Of a stretch of 64,000 nt of DNA, positions 1 to 9,884 are shown in pieces. How positions within the stretch are numbered: the stretch's first letter is position 1; every line of letters starts with the position of its first letter. A model generated the notes under the pieces. It was not told the DNA's origin. It saw only the letters and a program-made list of their open reading frames with translations, and made no database searches. A program made the translations under genes and the position numbers. The stretch comes from Tretioscincus oriximinensis (Eukaryota; Chordata; Lepidosauria; Squamata; Gymnophthalmidae), in contig JAJVDF010000136.1 in assembly GCA_022410635.1 (NCBI GenBank), forward strand, positions 1,965,944 through 2,029,943, in the 5' to 3' direction.

Positions 1-270
1 AAGACAGGACTAGACAGGTTTATGGACACTAAGGGTATAAATGGATACTAAGATAGTTGTCTGGATGTAGCCTCCGGGATGGAGCAACAGGCAGGACTTT
101 TGAAATACCATTTGCAGGGAGTCACGAACAGGAGCAGCATATTTTGCTTTCCTCTGTTCGGACTGCCCAGGTGCATCTGGTGGGCCTCTGTGTGNCACAG
201 AATGCTGGACTCGATGGGCTGTGGCCTGATCCAGTATGGCTCTTCTTATGTTCTTATGTTCTTATGTTCA
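1..270 (+). mobile_element. CR1 LINE 3' end (young subfamily)
   Basis: This is the last part of CR1 ORF2 plus the 3' UTR, ending in a short (TTCTTATG)n run, which is the usual 3' terminus of reptile CR1 elements. It is cut by the window edge. By eye it differs from 48754-49018 at only about five positions, so both belong to one recently active subfamily. A short in-frame tail of ORF2 (ending TKGINGY) is readable before the UTR. Confidence 0.9.
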
Positions 271-283
271 TCCTGTCACACAC

Positions 284-465
284 AGGCCCCGTCCCCACTG
301 AGCGATTTTCTTGGCTATATCTCAGAATAGGAATGTGCCATCTACATGCTAGTGTAGGCTACGGCAGGCCCAGAATGGGGCCTGCCATAGCCTATACTGG
401 CATGTGGATGACCAAGCTTTGTATCGAGATGTAACCCAGAATAAGGCTCAGTGGGGACAGGGCCC
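284..465. mobile_element. Palindromic element, family B
   Basis: The two halves are reverse complements. One end reads GGCCCCGTCCCCACTGAGC and the other GCTCAGTGGGGACAGGGCCC, and the arms continue through 'catgtggatg' and 'cctgccatagcctatac' motifs to a centre near 375. There is no ORF. Related copies lie at 672, 16255, 54504 and 62545. The terminal structure suggests a non-autonomous DNA transposon. I found no clear target duplication, so the superfamily is inference. Confidence 0.6.
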
Positions 466-671
466 TTCTAACTTTCTTTTGGACTTACTCAAGTTTATCA
501 GTGTTTTGTAACATCAGTAGGCATGGAGGAGAAGAAAGTTTACTAGAGGTAGCTTATGATACCTGCAGCACCTGTTAAAAAAACCCACCATTTTTCCATC
601 CCCATTGAAGCTGCAAAATTTCTGTCCTGGTATTTGTGTTTTTCCTAAGANGCAATTACATCTCTACATGC

Positions 672-800
672 ACAGCCTTATTCTGGCTATATCTCAAGAC
701 AGAGCTTGGCCAGCCACATGGCAGGGGAGACTATGGCAGGCCACATTTGGGGCCTGCCATAGTCTATCCTGGCATGTGGATGACAGGCTCCTATTCTGTT
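672..800. mobile_element. Palindromic element, family B (degenerate)
   Basis: The sequence shares the 'ccttattctgg', 'gcctgccatag' and 'ggcatgtggatgac' blocks of the copy at 284-465 in palindromic order. The outer ends are worn. Confidence 0.5.
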
Positions 801-820
801 TTGATATCTTGGAATAAATT

Positions 821-1383
821 AATAAGAGCATAAGAAGAGCCATACTGGATCAGGCCAGAGCCCATCTAGTCCAGCATTCTGTCCCACACAGAGGCCCACC
901 AGATATACCTGGGCAGTCCAAACAGAGGGAAGCAAAATATACACCTGTTCATGACTCCCTGCAAATGGTATCTCAGGAGTCCTGCCTGTTGCTNCATCCC
1001 GGAGGCAACATCCAGATATCCATCCCAGTAAAGCTGTCTAGTCCTGTCTTGAAACTATGCAAGCTGTTAGCTACCACTACCTCTTCAGGAAGTAAATTCC
1101 ACAGGCCGANGACCCTCTGNATGAAAAAATACTTTCCTTTGTCTGTTCTCATTTTTCTGTTCATCAGTTTCAAGGAGNGCCCTCTGGTCCTAGTGTTGTG
1201 TGATAGAGAAAACATTTTTTCTCTATTCACCCTATCCATCCCATGCAAGATTTTGTGCACTTCAATCAGACCACCTCTCAAACGTCGCTTTTCGAGACTG
1301 AAGAGGCCCAGACGTTGCGGCCTGACTTCATAAGGGGGATGCTCCAGACCCTTGATCATTTTTGTTGCCCTTTTCAGCAACAA
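821..1383 (-). mobile_element. CR1 LINE 3' fragment
   Basis: Reverse-strand CR1: the 3' terminal 'cataagaagagccatactggat' block lies at the left and ORF2 C-terminal coding sequence at the right. Read on the minus strand, the coding part resembles ATKMIKGLEHPPYEVRPQRLG and continues to the LW(N)LLPEEVV motif. Several Ns and at least one frame break make it a dead copy. It is 5'-truncated near 1383. Confidence 0.88.
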
Positions 1384-1397
1384 TGTTTATGCGTCTC

Positions 1398-1590
1398 CCT
1401 ATTTATTTATCTCAGGGTGACCGACAATAAAAGCAACAGGACAAAATTGACACTAAAAACAGTGTCTAAAAGTCAGAAGAAAAACAACATTTCTTCAAGC
1501 AAAGGCCAGGTTAAAGAGGTGCGTCTAAGTTGGCAGAAAACATGAGGAGGGCATGGCAATGGCACCTGCGGGAGGAAGATAGTCTTTATC
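1398..1590 (-). mobile_element. L2-type LINE 3' fragment
   Basis: It starts with ATTTATTTAT, then 'ctcagggtgaccgacaa', then 'ggccaggttaaagaggtgcgtct'. This block order recurs in the better preserved minus-strand L2 copies at 25715-26905 and 40545-41025. The fragment is old and has no ORF. Confidence 0.55.
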
Positions 1591-2584
1591 TGTGGGAATG
1601 CAGCTGAGCGTTCTATAACATCACCACCTTGGCTGAGGGACTGACTGAGTCTGGAGAAGATAAACGAGGGAGTCTGAGCTTCCTACAGCTGCTACACATT
1701 TTTGCTGTGTGGGTTTTTTTTTTTACCCCTCCGACAAGAACATTGTAAAGATCNGGTGTGAGAACTTCTGGTTTCCTACCTTTGGTGAAGGGGATTTTTA
1801 CCCATCACTTTCAAAGAATAGTAACTGGGAACCATTCCTATCGATGGGCAAGGGGGAATATTTCTTAATTTCTTTCATTTCCCCAGGCAAAAGCATTCTT
1901 AGCCCAGGAGCAAGAAGTGTAAATACAGGTCATGTGATTTCTAGAACACTGAAGGCCTGGAATTGGTGTTTTCCTTGGGTAGGAATTGTACAAGTGCTTA
2001 GATTTTTGGTATCTCCAGTATATGAATTATAGACATGTGCAAAATCTCTCCAAACTGAAATTATTCCAGAGCTAATACCCACACATGTTCAGAGAGTAAA
2101 GATTTTGTTACATCATAAAGGTAGATGTGAAGAAATAGACGATTACAAAACCTATGGGGAGGGTCAAAAGATGTACTTGTCTATGAAAGCTCTCATGCTG
2201 CCAACCTTGTTAGTCTAAGGTGCTATGAGATGCCCTTCCTGGAATATCCATCCATCCATCCCCCTATCCTTCCATCCTTCTCTATCCATCCTTCTATCCC
2301 TCTTTCTCCAGCCCTCTCTACATCCATCCCTCACTCCATTCCCACCCTCTATATCCATTCCTCTCCAATCACGCCTCTGTATCTATGTTCTTCTGTAACC
2401 CAGCATTTTATGAACTGGCCACCTACCAAAAACTGGTTCAGAGTTTCAAGAGACAAGAAACTATTTTTGTAGCAGTTTCACCTTGGCTGAAACCAGCAGG
2501 TGTTTTAAACTCAGCATTAAAACTGAGGCTAGATCTGTTTCCTTCTCTTCAAAATGTGTTGTTCAAATCAGCCAGGTTGTTCTG
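1591..2584. other. No gene or recognised element, apart from a TCCA-rich tract
   Basis: I see no exon-like ORF or repeat family here except a degenerate (TCCA)n/(TCCATCC)n tract at about 2245-2380, and near 2185-2215 a short piece of the D repeat ('gtctatgaaagctctcatgctgcc'). Confidence 0.5.
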
Positions 2585-3062
2585 AGAGTGACTGTTGCGA
2601 ATCAACAGCCTACTAGAAAGGCTTGGTACGGAAGGAAATCGACCTTGTCTGCTCTTTGGAAAGACAAATACTGAAAGTGCAGCTCCAATTCTTCAGCCAC
2701 TTAAGAAGACCACAAGAATCCCAGGAAAAGCTCTGACGTTGGACAAGATTAGGGTTACCAGAGAAAATGTGTGATTGAAGTTCACACCTTTAATGGGTGT
2801 GGAAAAAAGTGATTCCCACACCACCAAAGTGCTGGCTGGCATCTTTGGAAGCTGCATCTAGTGGAAAGTTCTCTGTAGCCATTAAAGTTGGAAAGTTCTA
2901 ACACAGATTTTCTCTGATAACTATCAAGATGAAAGGCAAACAGAAGAAAAAGTTGGAAGAAGATGAGAGATGGACGGTATCATGGAAGCAACTTAGACTT
3001 TGATAGGCAGTAGAAGACAAAGGGGCAGTGGGATGATGTCCGTAGGGTCATCAAGAGTCAAT
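2585..3062 (+). mobile_element. BovB LINE 3' fragment, interrupted
   Basis: Blocks such as 'gtgcagctccaattcttcagcc', 'gatggacggtatcatggaagc' and 'gtagggtcatcaagagtca' match the order of the 3' end of BovB (RTE clade), including the 'GGTCACNAAGAGTC' signature near the 3' terminus. A family J element (2750-2923) splits it. BovB is known to be shared between squamates and ruminants by horizontal transfer. The copy is diverged and carries stops. Confidence 0.65.
2750..2923. mobile_element. Palindromic element, family J, inside BovB
   Basis: It begins TAGGGTTACCAGAGAAAAT and ends in the near-complement 'attttctctgataacta'. The interior carries 'acacctttaat' and 'attaaagttggaaag' in mirrored positions. 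The flanks 'acaagat' and 'tcaagat' look like a worn target duplication. A better preserved copy is at 12225-12393. Confidence 0.6.
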
Positions 3063-3345
3063 ATTACAGGAACTCGGACAGCCCGTTGGAAAAACAAATC
3101 CTGTAACTGTAGTTCAAATACCTTGACCACATGGTGAGAAGACAGGACTTCCTGGAGAAAACCTTGATGGAAAGATGGAAGGCAGCAGGAGAAGAAGGTG
3201 AGATGGATGGAGAGGAGCATCCATCAAACATGAAATTAGCTTCTTTGACAAACAGTGGAGGACAGGAGGTTTGGTGTGCTAAGATTCATGGGGTTACAAA
3301 GCATCAATAGTAAAGGAAATCAACCCCAGCCTCTAATTGGAAGGA
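3063..3345 (+). mobile_element. Second BovB LINE 3' fragment
   Basis: The motif order restarts: 'ctgtaactgtagttcaaatacc', 'gaccacatggtgagaag', 'cttgatggaaagatgg', then 'ttcatggggttacaaagc'. This repeats the 3' end already seen just upstream, so either two BovB insertions sit head to tail or one was partly duplicated. Confidence 0.6.
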
Positions 3346-3433
3346 CAGTTAAAGGGATGGGAAGGGTTTGTTACTGTTGATGGCCTTCAGGTTACAGAAC
3401 AATCTTTTCAGAGTCGATTTCAGAGTAAAAGTC

Positions 3434-3545
3434 CAGCAAAGAGGCTTGGAGAATAACAAGAGAAAGATAGGTGGCATAAGCTGTCATAGACACTGCATCT
3501 GAAGAAGTAGACGTGGCTAAGAGAGCTCATGCCACCTACCTTTAT
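3434..3545. mobile_element. Interspersed repeat, family D
   Basis: It shares the blocks 'gtccagcaaag', 'aacaagagaaag', 'ggcataagctgtcatagac' and 'tgaagaagtagac' with copies at 13071, 33529, 45685, 51013 and 60228. The copy at 33529 has a 12-bp target duplication, so the family behaves as a retroposon. I do not know its database name. Confidence 0.5.
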
Positions 3546-3732
3546 TCTCCCGTTAGTCTCCAAGTGTTACAAACCCCCTTACTGGACATTTCTCAGAGGT
3601 GCATTAACCGTCCTTTATATGAGTCTTCATATAGCAAGTGAAAAAGCACCTGTTTTCTCTGGCCTTTGAGGGAATACCAACCCTACCCTACCTATTTTAA
3701 CTATCCATTTTAGCTATTTTTATGCTGTTTAC

Positions 3733-3961
3733 GCCACCAATGTGGTCTTGCGATTAGAGTGTCAGACTCTTATCTAGAAGTCTCCCAGTTCGGACCTGCA
3801 TTCTTCCACAAAAGCCAGCTGGGTGATGTTGGGCTAATTCTTCGGAGTTCTCTCAGCACCACCTACTTCACAAAGTGTCTGTTGTGAAGAGAAGAACAGA
3901 AGGTGATGTAAGCCACTTGCAGTTGAAAAAAAGCAGGGTATAAAAACCAACTATGATGATG
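3733..3961 (+). mobile_element. Sauria-type tRNA SINE
   Basis: It has a tRNA-like head ('gtcagactcttatctagaag', then a B-box-like 'cagttcggacctgcattc'), a body containing 'ccagctgggtgatgttgggc' and 'ctctcagcaccacctacttcac', and a tail 'gtaagcc...gggtataaaaacca'. The body matches the Sauria SINE group of squamates. It would be transcribed by RNA polymerase III from internal A and B boxes, though this old copy is probably silent. Confidence 0.75.
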
Positions 3962-4533
3962 ACCCACCTGGAGACCTTCAGGTATAGATGAAAGGTAGGA
4001 ATTGAAACGCGTCAATAGTAAAGCAGTAAAACTGTTATTTCCCTGGTATCCCTTTTCTCAGTGTAACTTGCCTCTTTCCAAGTCTATGCTACATTAAATC
4101 TTTTTTTTAAAAAANCGTTGTTTGACTTTGTAAGTACTTCTCTTTGTTCTCCTGCTGTTGTGCTGCCTTTGTACTTCAGCCCTATCCTTTGTTCTCGCTT
4201 CCCTATTAAGCAAATCTACCCAAAGTTCCTTCCAAAATGCCCTCAGAGTCTTTTACTCAAAGCACTCTGTGCCGTTACTTATGTACAGGCACACTGATTT
4301 GATCCAACNGGGTGGGCTCATGTTTTGCCTGCATTTTGCCCATGGGCTGTTTATTTACTTACTTATTTACTTTATTTTACTCTTCTCTCTTTCTCAGCTA
4401 CTTCAGGTTTTATAATAGTATAAAAGCAATAAAAAATATCTTCTTACTACTACCAGTAGCTATATTCGGCCGACCAGGTACTAAAGTTTGGATTGGAAGT
4501 CAGTTTTTTTTTTATGCTATCATAATGCAATTC
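3962..4533. other. AT-rich stretch without recognised features
   Basis: I see no exon or clear repeat. A TTTACTTACTTATT run near 4350-4385 resembles an L2 3' tail on the minus strand, but it is too weak to call. Confidence 0.4.
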
Positions 4534-4749
4534 TAGGCTGACCAGATGACCCCTGGGGGGGGGTGTTGAAAACCCCTTTTTGGGGTGCCTCCCGGTTTTT
4601 TCTGAGGAAAAACAAATTAAAAAACAATTTTTTTTTGGTAAAAAAATCTTTTTTTGAAAAGATTTTCCTCAGAAAAAACTGAGGCACCCCAAAACTGGGT
4701 TTTCCAAAAAAAAAAAACAACCCCAAAAAGGGGTAATCTGGTTAGCCTA
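4534..4749. mobile_element. Palindromic hAT-like MITE, family A (A1)
   Basis: It starts TAGGCTGACCAGATGACCCC and ends with the near-complement ending GGTTAGCCTA. The arms of about 85-95 bp contain 'gaaaacccctttttggggtgcctcccggtttttt' and its mirror, with an A/T-rich centre. There is no ORF. An exact 8-mer ATTCTAGG overlaps both element edges (4530-4537, 4749-4756), so the target duplication is ambiguous here. Other copies show clear 8-bp duplications. Confidence 0.8.
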
Positions 4750-4892
4750 TTCTAGGGCATTAACCTTACAATCTTGTACCCTGTCCTACTGCAGCAAGTT
4801 CTGAGGTTTTAAGGCAGCTACAATCTGCTTTTTCCCCTTTGTTGAATTTACATAAAAAAGCCATGATCATAAAAAGTTAAAAATGTAAGAGG

Positions 4893-5032
4893 AGAACATA
4901 AGAACATAAAAACATAAGAGCCATCCTGGATCAGGCCACAGCCCATCAAGTCCAGCATTCTGTGTCACACAGAGGCCCACCGGATGCACCTGGGCAGTCC
5001 GAACAGAGGAAAGCAAAATATGCTCCTGTTCA
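4893..5032 (-). mobile_element. CR1 LINE 3' end fragment
   Basis: The (CATAAGAA)n terminus is followed by 'agccatcctggatcaggccaca' and 'cagaggcccaccggatgcacctggg'. These are the last ~140 bp of a CR1, severely 5'-truncated. It sits directly against an older CR1 piece at 5046. Confidence 0.85.
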
Positions 5033-5045
5033 GCATTTGCCCCTG

Positions 5046-5663
5046 CAAATGCTGAATTGGCCACAGCCCATCTAGTCCAGCCACAGCAGCCCACCAATTG
5101 TACCTGCGGATTCTCGAGCATTTATTTCCAAAGANAGCTGTCATTTCATTTCCACAGCAACACAGTAGGAGCAACTGTCAAGGGCAGGCAGCACATATAC
5201 AGTATGTTCGCGGGCAGAAATTATTCAGAGTTCACTGTGACCACAAACTTTTAGTTATTGGCAAAATATGTGCTCAGGTTGGTCTAATTAAGTATCCTTT
5301 GTCTGTTGTCTCTAAACAATTGGTCTTCTTTTTAAGAGTTCAAAACACTTTATTGATCTTTACATATTAATACAACAACTTTTTTTCTTGCATTTATACA
5401 GTCTCCAAACAAATGATTTTGCAAGTATATCACTGAGTTATTTAAGGAATATATTCATAAGTTGCTATCCTTCCTTTTACAAAAAACAAAGGTGGGTCCC
5501 TGTAAATGGCATTTCTGTAGTCCTGCCTTTAGCTCTACCCTGGAGGCAGTATCAAGACACTTGGCTGCCATGAATTTGTCTAAAGCTCTCCAGGCTGCTA
5601 ACTGGGGAATTCCATATATCAACGACTGCTCCTGGTAATAAAATATATTTCCTTGTCCTAATC
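5046..5663 (-). mobile_element. Old CR1 fragment, interrupted
   Basis: 5046-5110 and about 5485-5663 hold consecutive parts of one CR1 ('ggccacagcccatctagtcc', then 'ccctgtaaatggcatttctgtag', 'gctctaccctggaggcag', 'attccatatatcaacgact'). They are separated by about 375 bp of unassigned sequence (5110-5485). The hAT element at 5664 then interrupts it, and a few bases seem to continue after 6376. Confidence 0.6.
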
Positions 5664-6375
5664 CAAAGGTCAGAAATTGCGGCTCTAAAGCCATCTTTGG
5701 CTCTTTAGCTGCTTGAGTATGGCTCTGACCTCACCTGAACAACCAGGGTGTTGGGGATTTCCCCTGTTTCCCTCCTCAAAATGTGTGCACCATAACCACG
5801 ACATCCAGACAAGGCGCACACCCCCAAAGCAGTTCTGGACATCGTCAGCAAGAGACTGTCGCCTGCCTGACTCGGCCGCCTGCCTGACCCGGCCGCCTGC
5901 CTGACCCGGCCGCCTGCCTGACCCGGCCGCCTGCCTGACCCGGCCGCCTGCCTGACTCGGCCGCCTGCCTGACTCGGCCGCCTGCCTGACTCGGCCGCCT
6001 GCCTGTGGCTGTACGCAGGCGCTGTGCAGCAGCCAGACCAGAAACTGCTGTTGGCGCATGGCGCACAGTGCCTGGGCACAGCCACANNCAGGCGGCCGAG
6101 TCAGGCAGGTGGTAGTCGCTTGCTGACGATGTCCAGAACTGTTCTTGGTGTGCACTGTGTCTGCAAACCTGAAAGGAAAGAAAAAGAGAGAGAAGGAAAG
6201 AAAAAGGAAGGTAAAGGAAAAAGTCTTGGGAAGGGTTGGGGCTTGGGAAGAGGGTGTGGCATGGGAAGGAGCGGGGCTTGGGNAGGGGGCATGGCCATGC
6301 GCCCCCCCAAGTCACCCTGGGAAAGGGGCGTGGCCACAAAATGGCTCTTGGCTCCAAAACGTTTGCCCACCCCTG
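5664..6375. mobile_element. hAT element with internal palindrome and minisatellite
   Basis: The left end reads CAAAGGTCAGAAATTGCGGC with 'ggctctaaagcc' and 'ggctctttagctg' just inside. The right end reads 'ggctcttggctccaaaac', then 'gtttgcccacccctg'. Such CAGGGGT(G/C)GGCAAAC-like termini rich in GGCTC are typical of non-autonomous hAT (Charlie-like) elements. The flanks TCCTAATC (5656-5663) and TCCTAATT (6376-6383) form an 8-bp target duplication with one mismatch. The interior holds an inverted repeat (about 5825-5884 against 6087-6150) around a GC-rich minisatellite. There is no transposase. Confidence 0.8.
5862..6004. repeat. 17-bp GC-rich minisatellite
   Basis: About 8.4 tandem copies of a 17-bp unit, CCTGCCTGACYCGGCCG, where the variable base separates 'actcgg' from 'acccgg' units. 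It lies in the left arm of the hAT element; the right arm (near 6087-6106) has a single mirrored unit. The repeat is a CpG-containing expansion inside a transposon, not a CRISPR array, because there are no spacers. Confidence 0.92.
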
Positions 6376-6402
6376 TCCTAATTCATCATCCGCTTCATAG
6401 AG

Positions 6403-6500
6403 TGGCCAGCATGTTTATTTGTTGTTTGTTTGTTAATACTTCTACCCAGCCCTATAGCCAAAGGTCTCAGAGTGACCACCAACAAATACAACAGTANAAG
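6403..6500 (-). mobile_element. L2-type LINE 3' end
   Basis: The sequence gives 'atttgttgtttgtttgtt', then 'acccagccctatagccaaaggtctcagagtgacc', the minus-strand L2 terminus seen several times in this window. Confidence 0.55.
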
Positions 6501-7127
6501 ATGAGTGGCAAGGGCATGCCTGCCGATTTGGTAGTCATCTTCTCTTGACTGGAACTGAGCATATACAGGTGTCCCTAAAACATCTTCCAGGAGGTTTTCA
6601 CCTCCAAATGATTTGGCATCCATGAATAGAAAGTTGTGACAAATTATACGTGGTTGGGTGCCTCACCCTCTGGGGAACCCATCAATTCTTGAAGAGAAAG
6701 CCACTTGTTCCCTGGCATAGTGCAAAAGAGGCAGCTAGGCGGTTGGGTTGGGTGCCAACATTATCCTAGGTCACCCATACAAGAACTCCCTACTCCACCC
6801 CTTTTCCCTTTTGTTATTCTGTGCCACTGTGAGTTCCCCAATGGTTGTGTCAGTACAGACTGTGCCAGATACAAGCAGTGGTGACATTATGCTGACACTT
6901 TAAAGGAAGTGTGGGAACTCCTGCCCATATTTTTTTTCTGTGTGTGTATACAGCATACTTTGCCCAGATATACTGGCAGTGTCCCAGAATAGTATCAGGC
7001 CTCTCAGCGAATCCAGGCAACATGCTGTTAAGAGACCAGCAATAACTCATGTGCTAGTAAGTCCTTTGGTTCTTAGATCAAACGTTTTAGTAAAATACAA
7101 TGTCTGATTTTCATGCGTCCTGCAGTT
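6501..7127. other. No recognised feature
   Basis: I see no convincing ORF, exon or repeat family. The sequence could be old host DNA between insertions. Confidence 0.4.
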
Positions 7128-7141
7128 AATCGAGTCAAGAT

Positions 7142-7737
7142 CAGAATATGGAGCNACTGGGTGAGCAGAATAAGGAAAATCAAAGACAATAGAATCAGGG
7201 AGACAGAAATAAAACTTCTTTCCAGATGGTATAGAACACCTAGCCAACTAACTTACATCTTAGGAAGGTCCCCCACATGCTGGCATGGTTGTGGAGCCAG
7301 AGGTTTATATATACATATGTGGATACAATGCCCACATTTCCAATCCTTTAAAGACCGGGTAATGGAAGAGATAAGATCCATAGCCAATATTCAAGTGACT
7401 TACTCGATTACATCATGGCTATGTAACGAATGGGACTCCATAAACTTATCGATGGAGGACACCTTCCTACTACAATACGCAACTTACGCGGCACACCTTG
7501 TAGTGGCCAAAGGTTGGAAGGCCAAGTCCAGGTGGACAATACAAGAATGGTAGCACTACATGGTAGAATTTTTGACCTTCGATGCCCTCCAGGAACATCG
7601 CCTGAAATTTGTGGGAATTAAAACCAATCCACCAACGGCTACTAAATGGAACAGACTCCTGACCCTTGGAATGGACGGAGGTTCAAATGAACTCTTAACT
7701 CAAACACTTCGGATGTTTGTAGAACAAAGACTAATAT
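7142..7737 (+). pseudogene. L1 ORF2 C-terminal remnant
   Basis: This is the coding part of the truncated L1. An open frame covers about 135 residues with the WYRTP motif and the CWxxC...HxxxxCP cluster, then an in-frame TAG after ...RWTIQEW. The same frame continues as ...HYMVEF...FVGIKTNPPTATKWNRL to a stop at about 7735. It has no reverse transcriptase or endonuclease region and is non-functional. Confidence 0.8.
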
Positions 7738-7860
7738 AAAATATTTCGATCTGTTCGAGGGTGGGAGGAGGGATATTTGGGAATGTATTTGCCCCTTTNT
7801 GTTGTCTTTCTTTTGTCATGTCCTTTGTTTTGTCGTATAATAAAAAAAAATTAAAAAAGA
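7142..7860 (+). mobile_element. 5'-truncated L1 LINE with perfect target duplication
   Basis: The exact 14-mer AATCGAGTCAAGAT flanks the element (7128-7141 and 7861-7874). The insert carries the C-terminal part of L1 ORF2, including LLSRWYRTPSQL and a cysteine/histidine cluster (CWHGCG...HMWIQCPHF) typical of the L1 ORF2 C-terminus. It ends with AATAAA and an A-rich tail. Reading the same frame past the stop near 7551 continues L1-like coding, so that stop is a disabling mutation. The element was inserted by target-primed reverse transcription and is otherwise well preserved. Confidence 0.93.
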
Positions 7861-7887
7861 AATCGAGTCAAGATGCATGCAGCTAAA

Positions 7888-8016
7888 GGCCTGTCCACAC
7901 TGGGTGCTATTTCAGGACATATCTCAGAATGGGAGCTGCCATCCACAGTGCCATGTGGATAAACCAAGCCTGAACGAGTCCTGCTATTGTTGGTACTAGC
8001 ATGCAAGTGACAGGGC
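7888..8016. mobile_element. Possible family B palindrome (worn)
   Basis: It begins GGCCTGTCCACACTGGG and ends 'gtgacagggccc', with 'gccatgtggat' near the middle. The ends fit family B but the arms are poorly matched. Confidence 0.4.
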
Positions 8017-8161
8017 CCTATTCAGAGATAAAGTCTTTTTTTCTGGATTAATCCAGTTCCTCAGGACTAAAGACAGTTTAAAAACACATATGTAACCAGG
8101 GCCAAAGAAGACTACTGCTTCATATGTTTTAGAGTCTGAGTCATTTGTGACTGCAGTTGTA

Positions 8162-8505
8162 TAGGCTGACCAGATGGAGGGAAACCTGGTTTTGGGTGTC
8201 TACCCCACCCTCCCCGGGGTGATGATTTTCCTGTTTTTTGCTGAAGAAAATTGACTTTAAAAAAAAAACCTGCACCACCATTAGGGGGCTCTGACAACTG
8301 GGGCCAGTTCCTGAAGGCACCCTCAGTAAAAAAATAAAAATGTAAATTTCTCACACTCTTTAAAAAATCTTGAGTGCTTCATGAGTTTCTTGGGCATGGA
8401 TTTCGGAGTATGCATGTTGGTGGGTGATTTGCATATTCATGAATATGCAAATTGGCATGAATATTAATTACCCCAGTTAGGGCCTCAGAAAACCTGGTCA
8501 GTCTA
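8162..8505. mobile_element. hAT-like element, family K (K1)
   Basis: One end, TAGGCTGACCAGATGGAGGG, continues 'aaacctggttttgggtgtctac' and matches the arm of family A. The other end reads 'gaaaacctggtcagtcta'. Between them are a 'ccaccattagggggctctg' block, a 'ctgaaggcaccctcagtaaaa' block and two inverted octamer motifs, ATTTGCAT and ATGCAAAT, 10 bp apart (about 8427-8452). The flanks are similar (cagttgta / gcaattat), consistent with a worn target duplication. There is no ORF. Confidence 0.72.
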
Positions 8506-8536
8506 GCAATTATATATACTAGGCTACGTCCACATG

Positions 8537-8753
8537 TAGGCTGACCAGATGACACCTTTTTTGGGGGGGGGGTGTTGAAAACCCAATTCTGGGGTGCGTC
8601 CTGGTATTTTCTGAGGAAAAAATAATTAAAAAAACAAAACAAAATTGAAAAAAAAAATTTTTCTGAAAATATTTTCCTCAGAAAAAACTGGGAGGCACCC
8701 CAAAACTGGGTTTTCAACCCCATCCCACCCCAAGAGGTCATCTGGTCAGTCTA
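8537..8753. mobile_element. Palindromic hAT-like MITE, family A (A2)
   Basis: Starts TAGGCTGACCAGATGACACC and ends 'catctggtcagtcta'. The mirrored arms contain 'cccaattctggggtgcgtcc' and 'ggaggcaccccaaaactggg'. No clear target duplication. Confidence 0.8.
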
Positions 8754-9685
8754 AATAGAAGGAGTAAGCAAATGAAATTCTCAATCTACCAGTGATTGCG
8801 GATTTTGCTGAGGAAAAGAAAGGACATACTTTAATCTGGAGCTGCACAGAGCTGGCGCGAGGCTGCCAAGAAGAACACAAAAGACTGAGATGCATACGCC
8901 CGGCCAGCTGCAACCCTGCAGCCCTGCTGCTCATCTCCTTGCAGGGATTTCACCATGCAGGGATAATTTCACTGTGCAGAGAGAAAAGATGTGCAATACG
9001 ACTTTCCTTTCCTATTGCAGATCTATTGCAGATGNATGGCAAAGCCTAGTGAAACCTTCATTAACTCATATGGCTGAAGAGTGACGGTGGTGGAACGTGG
9101 CGCCAAGGAAAAGATAAGAAATTCTCATATGAACATAGCCCTAGCGGAATATGCCTATTGCCAGTGTGGAATTAACAGGCCACTGGCTTGTCAATAGTGT
9201 GTGGGCACTTTTGTCTGGTTAGTGTGGGCATCTGGTGGATTGCAAATTGGGGCCTGGCAGTGTAGGGCTCTGGCAAGGAAGATGAAGTGGCACTAGCAGA
9301 GCTAGGCTCTTGGTGGCCCGGGCAGCGGTGGCTGGTGGAGTTTGGGGTTGGGGGGGGGGGGCGCAGGTTCCTCCAACCCTGGCAAAGTTAGGAAAGCGGC
9401 TGTAAGGAGACACGTTCAAGCACTTAGTCTCTCTCTCAGTCTCCAAGTTGAATGCCAATACAAAANGGCACCTCTACAGAGACTGAGAGACTGTAGCCCC
9501 TCCCAGGTAGCCCTCCCATTGGTTCTGAGATTTCTGACCCCTTTTGCCAATTAAAAAAGTTACCTGGAGCTTTTTGATTTGTTGGCAGCTCCTCTATGAA
9601 AGCCTACGATTGGCCAATGGTTCTCCATTGTTTTCTATGGAGATTTTATCANAATCTCTGAGTGTTCGCCGGACCCCATGAACAC
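8754..9685. other. No gene; unassigned sequence
   Basis: I see no exon. Around 8800-9060 there are moderately GC-rich blocks ('gagctggcgcgaggctgcc') that may be an old DNA element. A G-run lies at 9351-9361. Nothing else is callable. Confidence 0.4.
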
Positions 9686-9689
9686 AGTC

Positions 9690-9805
9690 CCCCTTTGAAA
9701 GGTAAGAAAAAGTGAGGTATAAGAACCACCTTCTTCTTCTTCTTCTTCTTCTTCTTCTTCTTCTTCTTCTTCTTCTTCTTCTTCTTCTTCTTCTTCTTCT
9801 TCTTC
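9690..9805 (+). repeat. tRNA-SINE 3' end with (TTC)n tail
   Basis: The last ~40 bp of the 'ttgaaaggtaagaaaaagtgaggtataagaacc' SINE tail is followed by 25 pure TTC units (about 9731-9805). The same tail sequence precedes (TTC)n at 20465, 41813 and 51610. Confidence 0.85.
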
Positions 9806-9884
9806 CCCAAGCTTGCCTTATGGCAGCTACAGCCCTGTGAAGTGGGGAAGAAGAGTAAGCTAGGAACACCCACCCACCGCTGCA

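Noticed and set aside
4530..4756. Exact ATTCTAGG direct repeat as target duplication of A1
   Set aside because: It overlaps the element ends, so it would need two extra small deletions; kept only as an ambiguity.
5862..6004. CRISPR-like direct repeats
   Set aside because: Units are contiguous with no spacers, and this is eukaryotic DNA.
5685..6357. Overlapping ORFs on both strands through the GC-rich block
   Set aside because: A 17-bp repeat gives open frames in several phases; the block is inside a non-autonomous hAT element.
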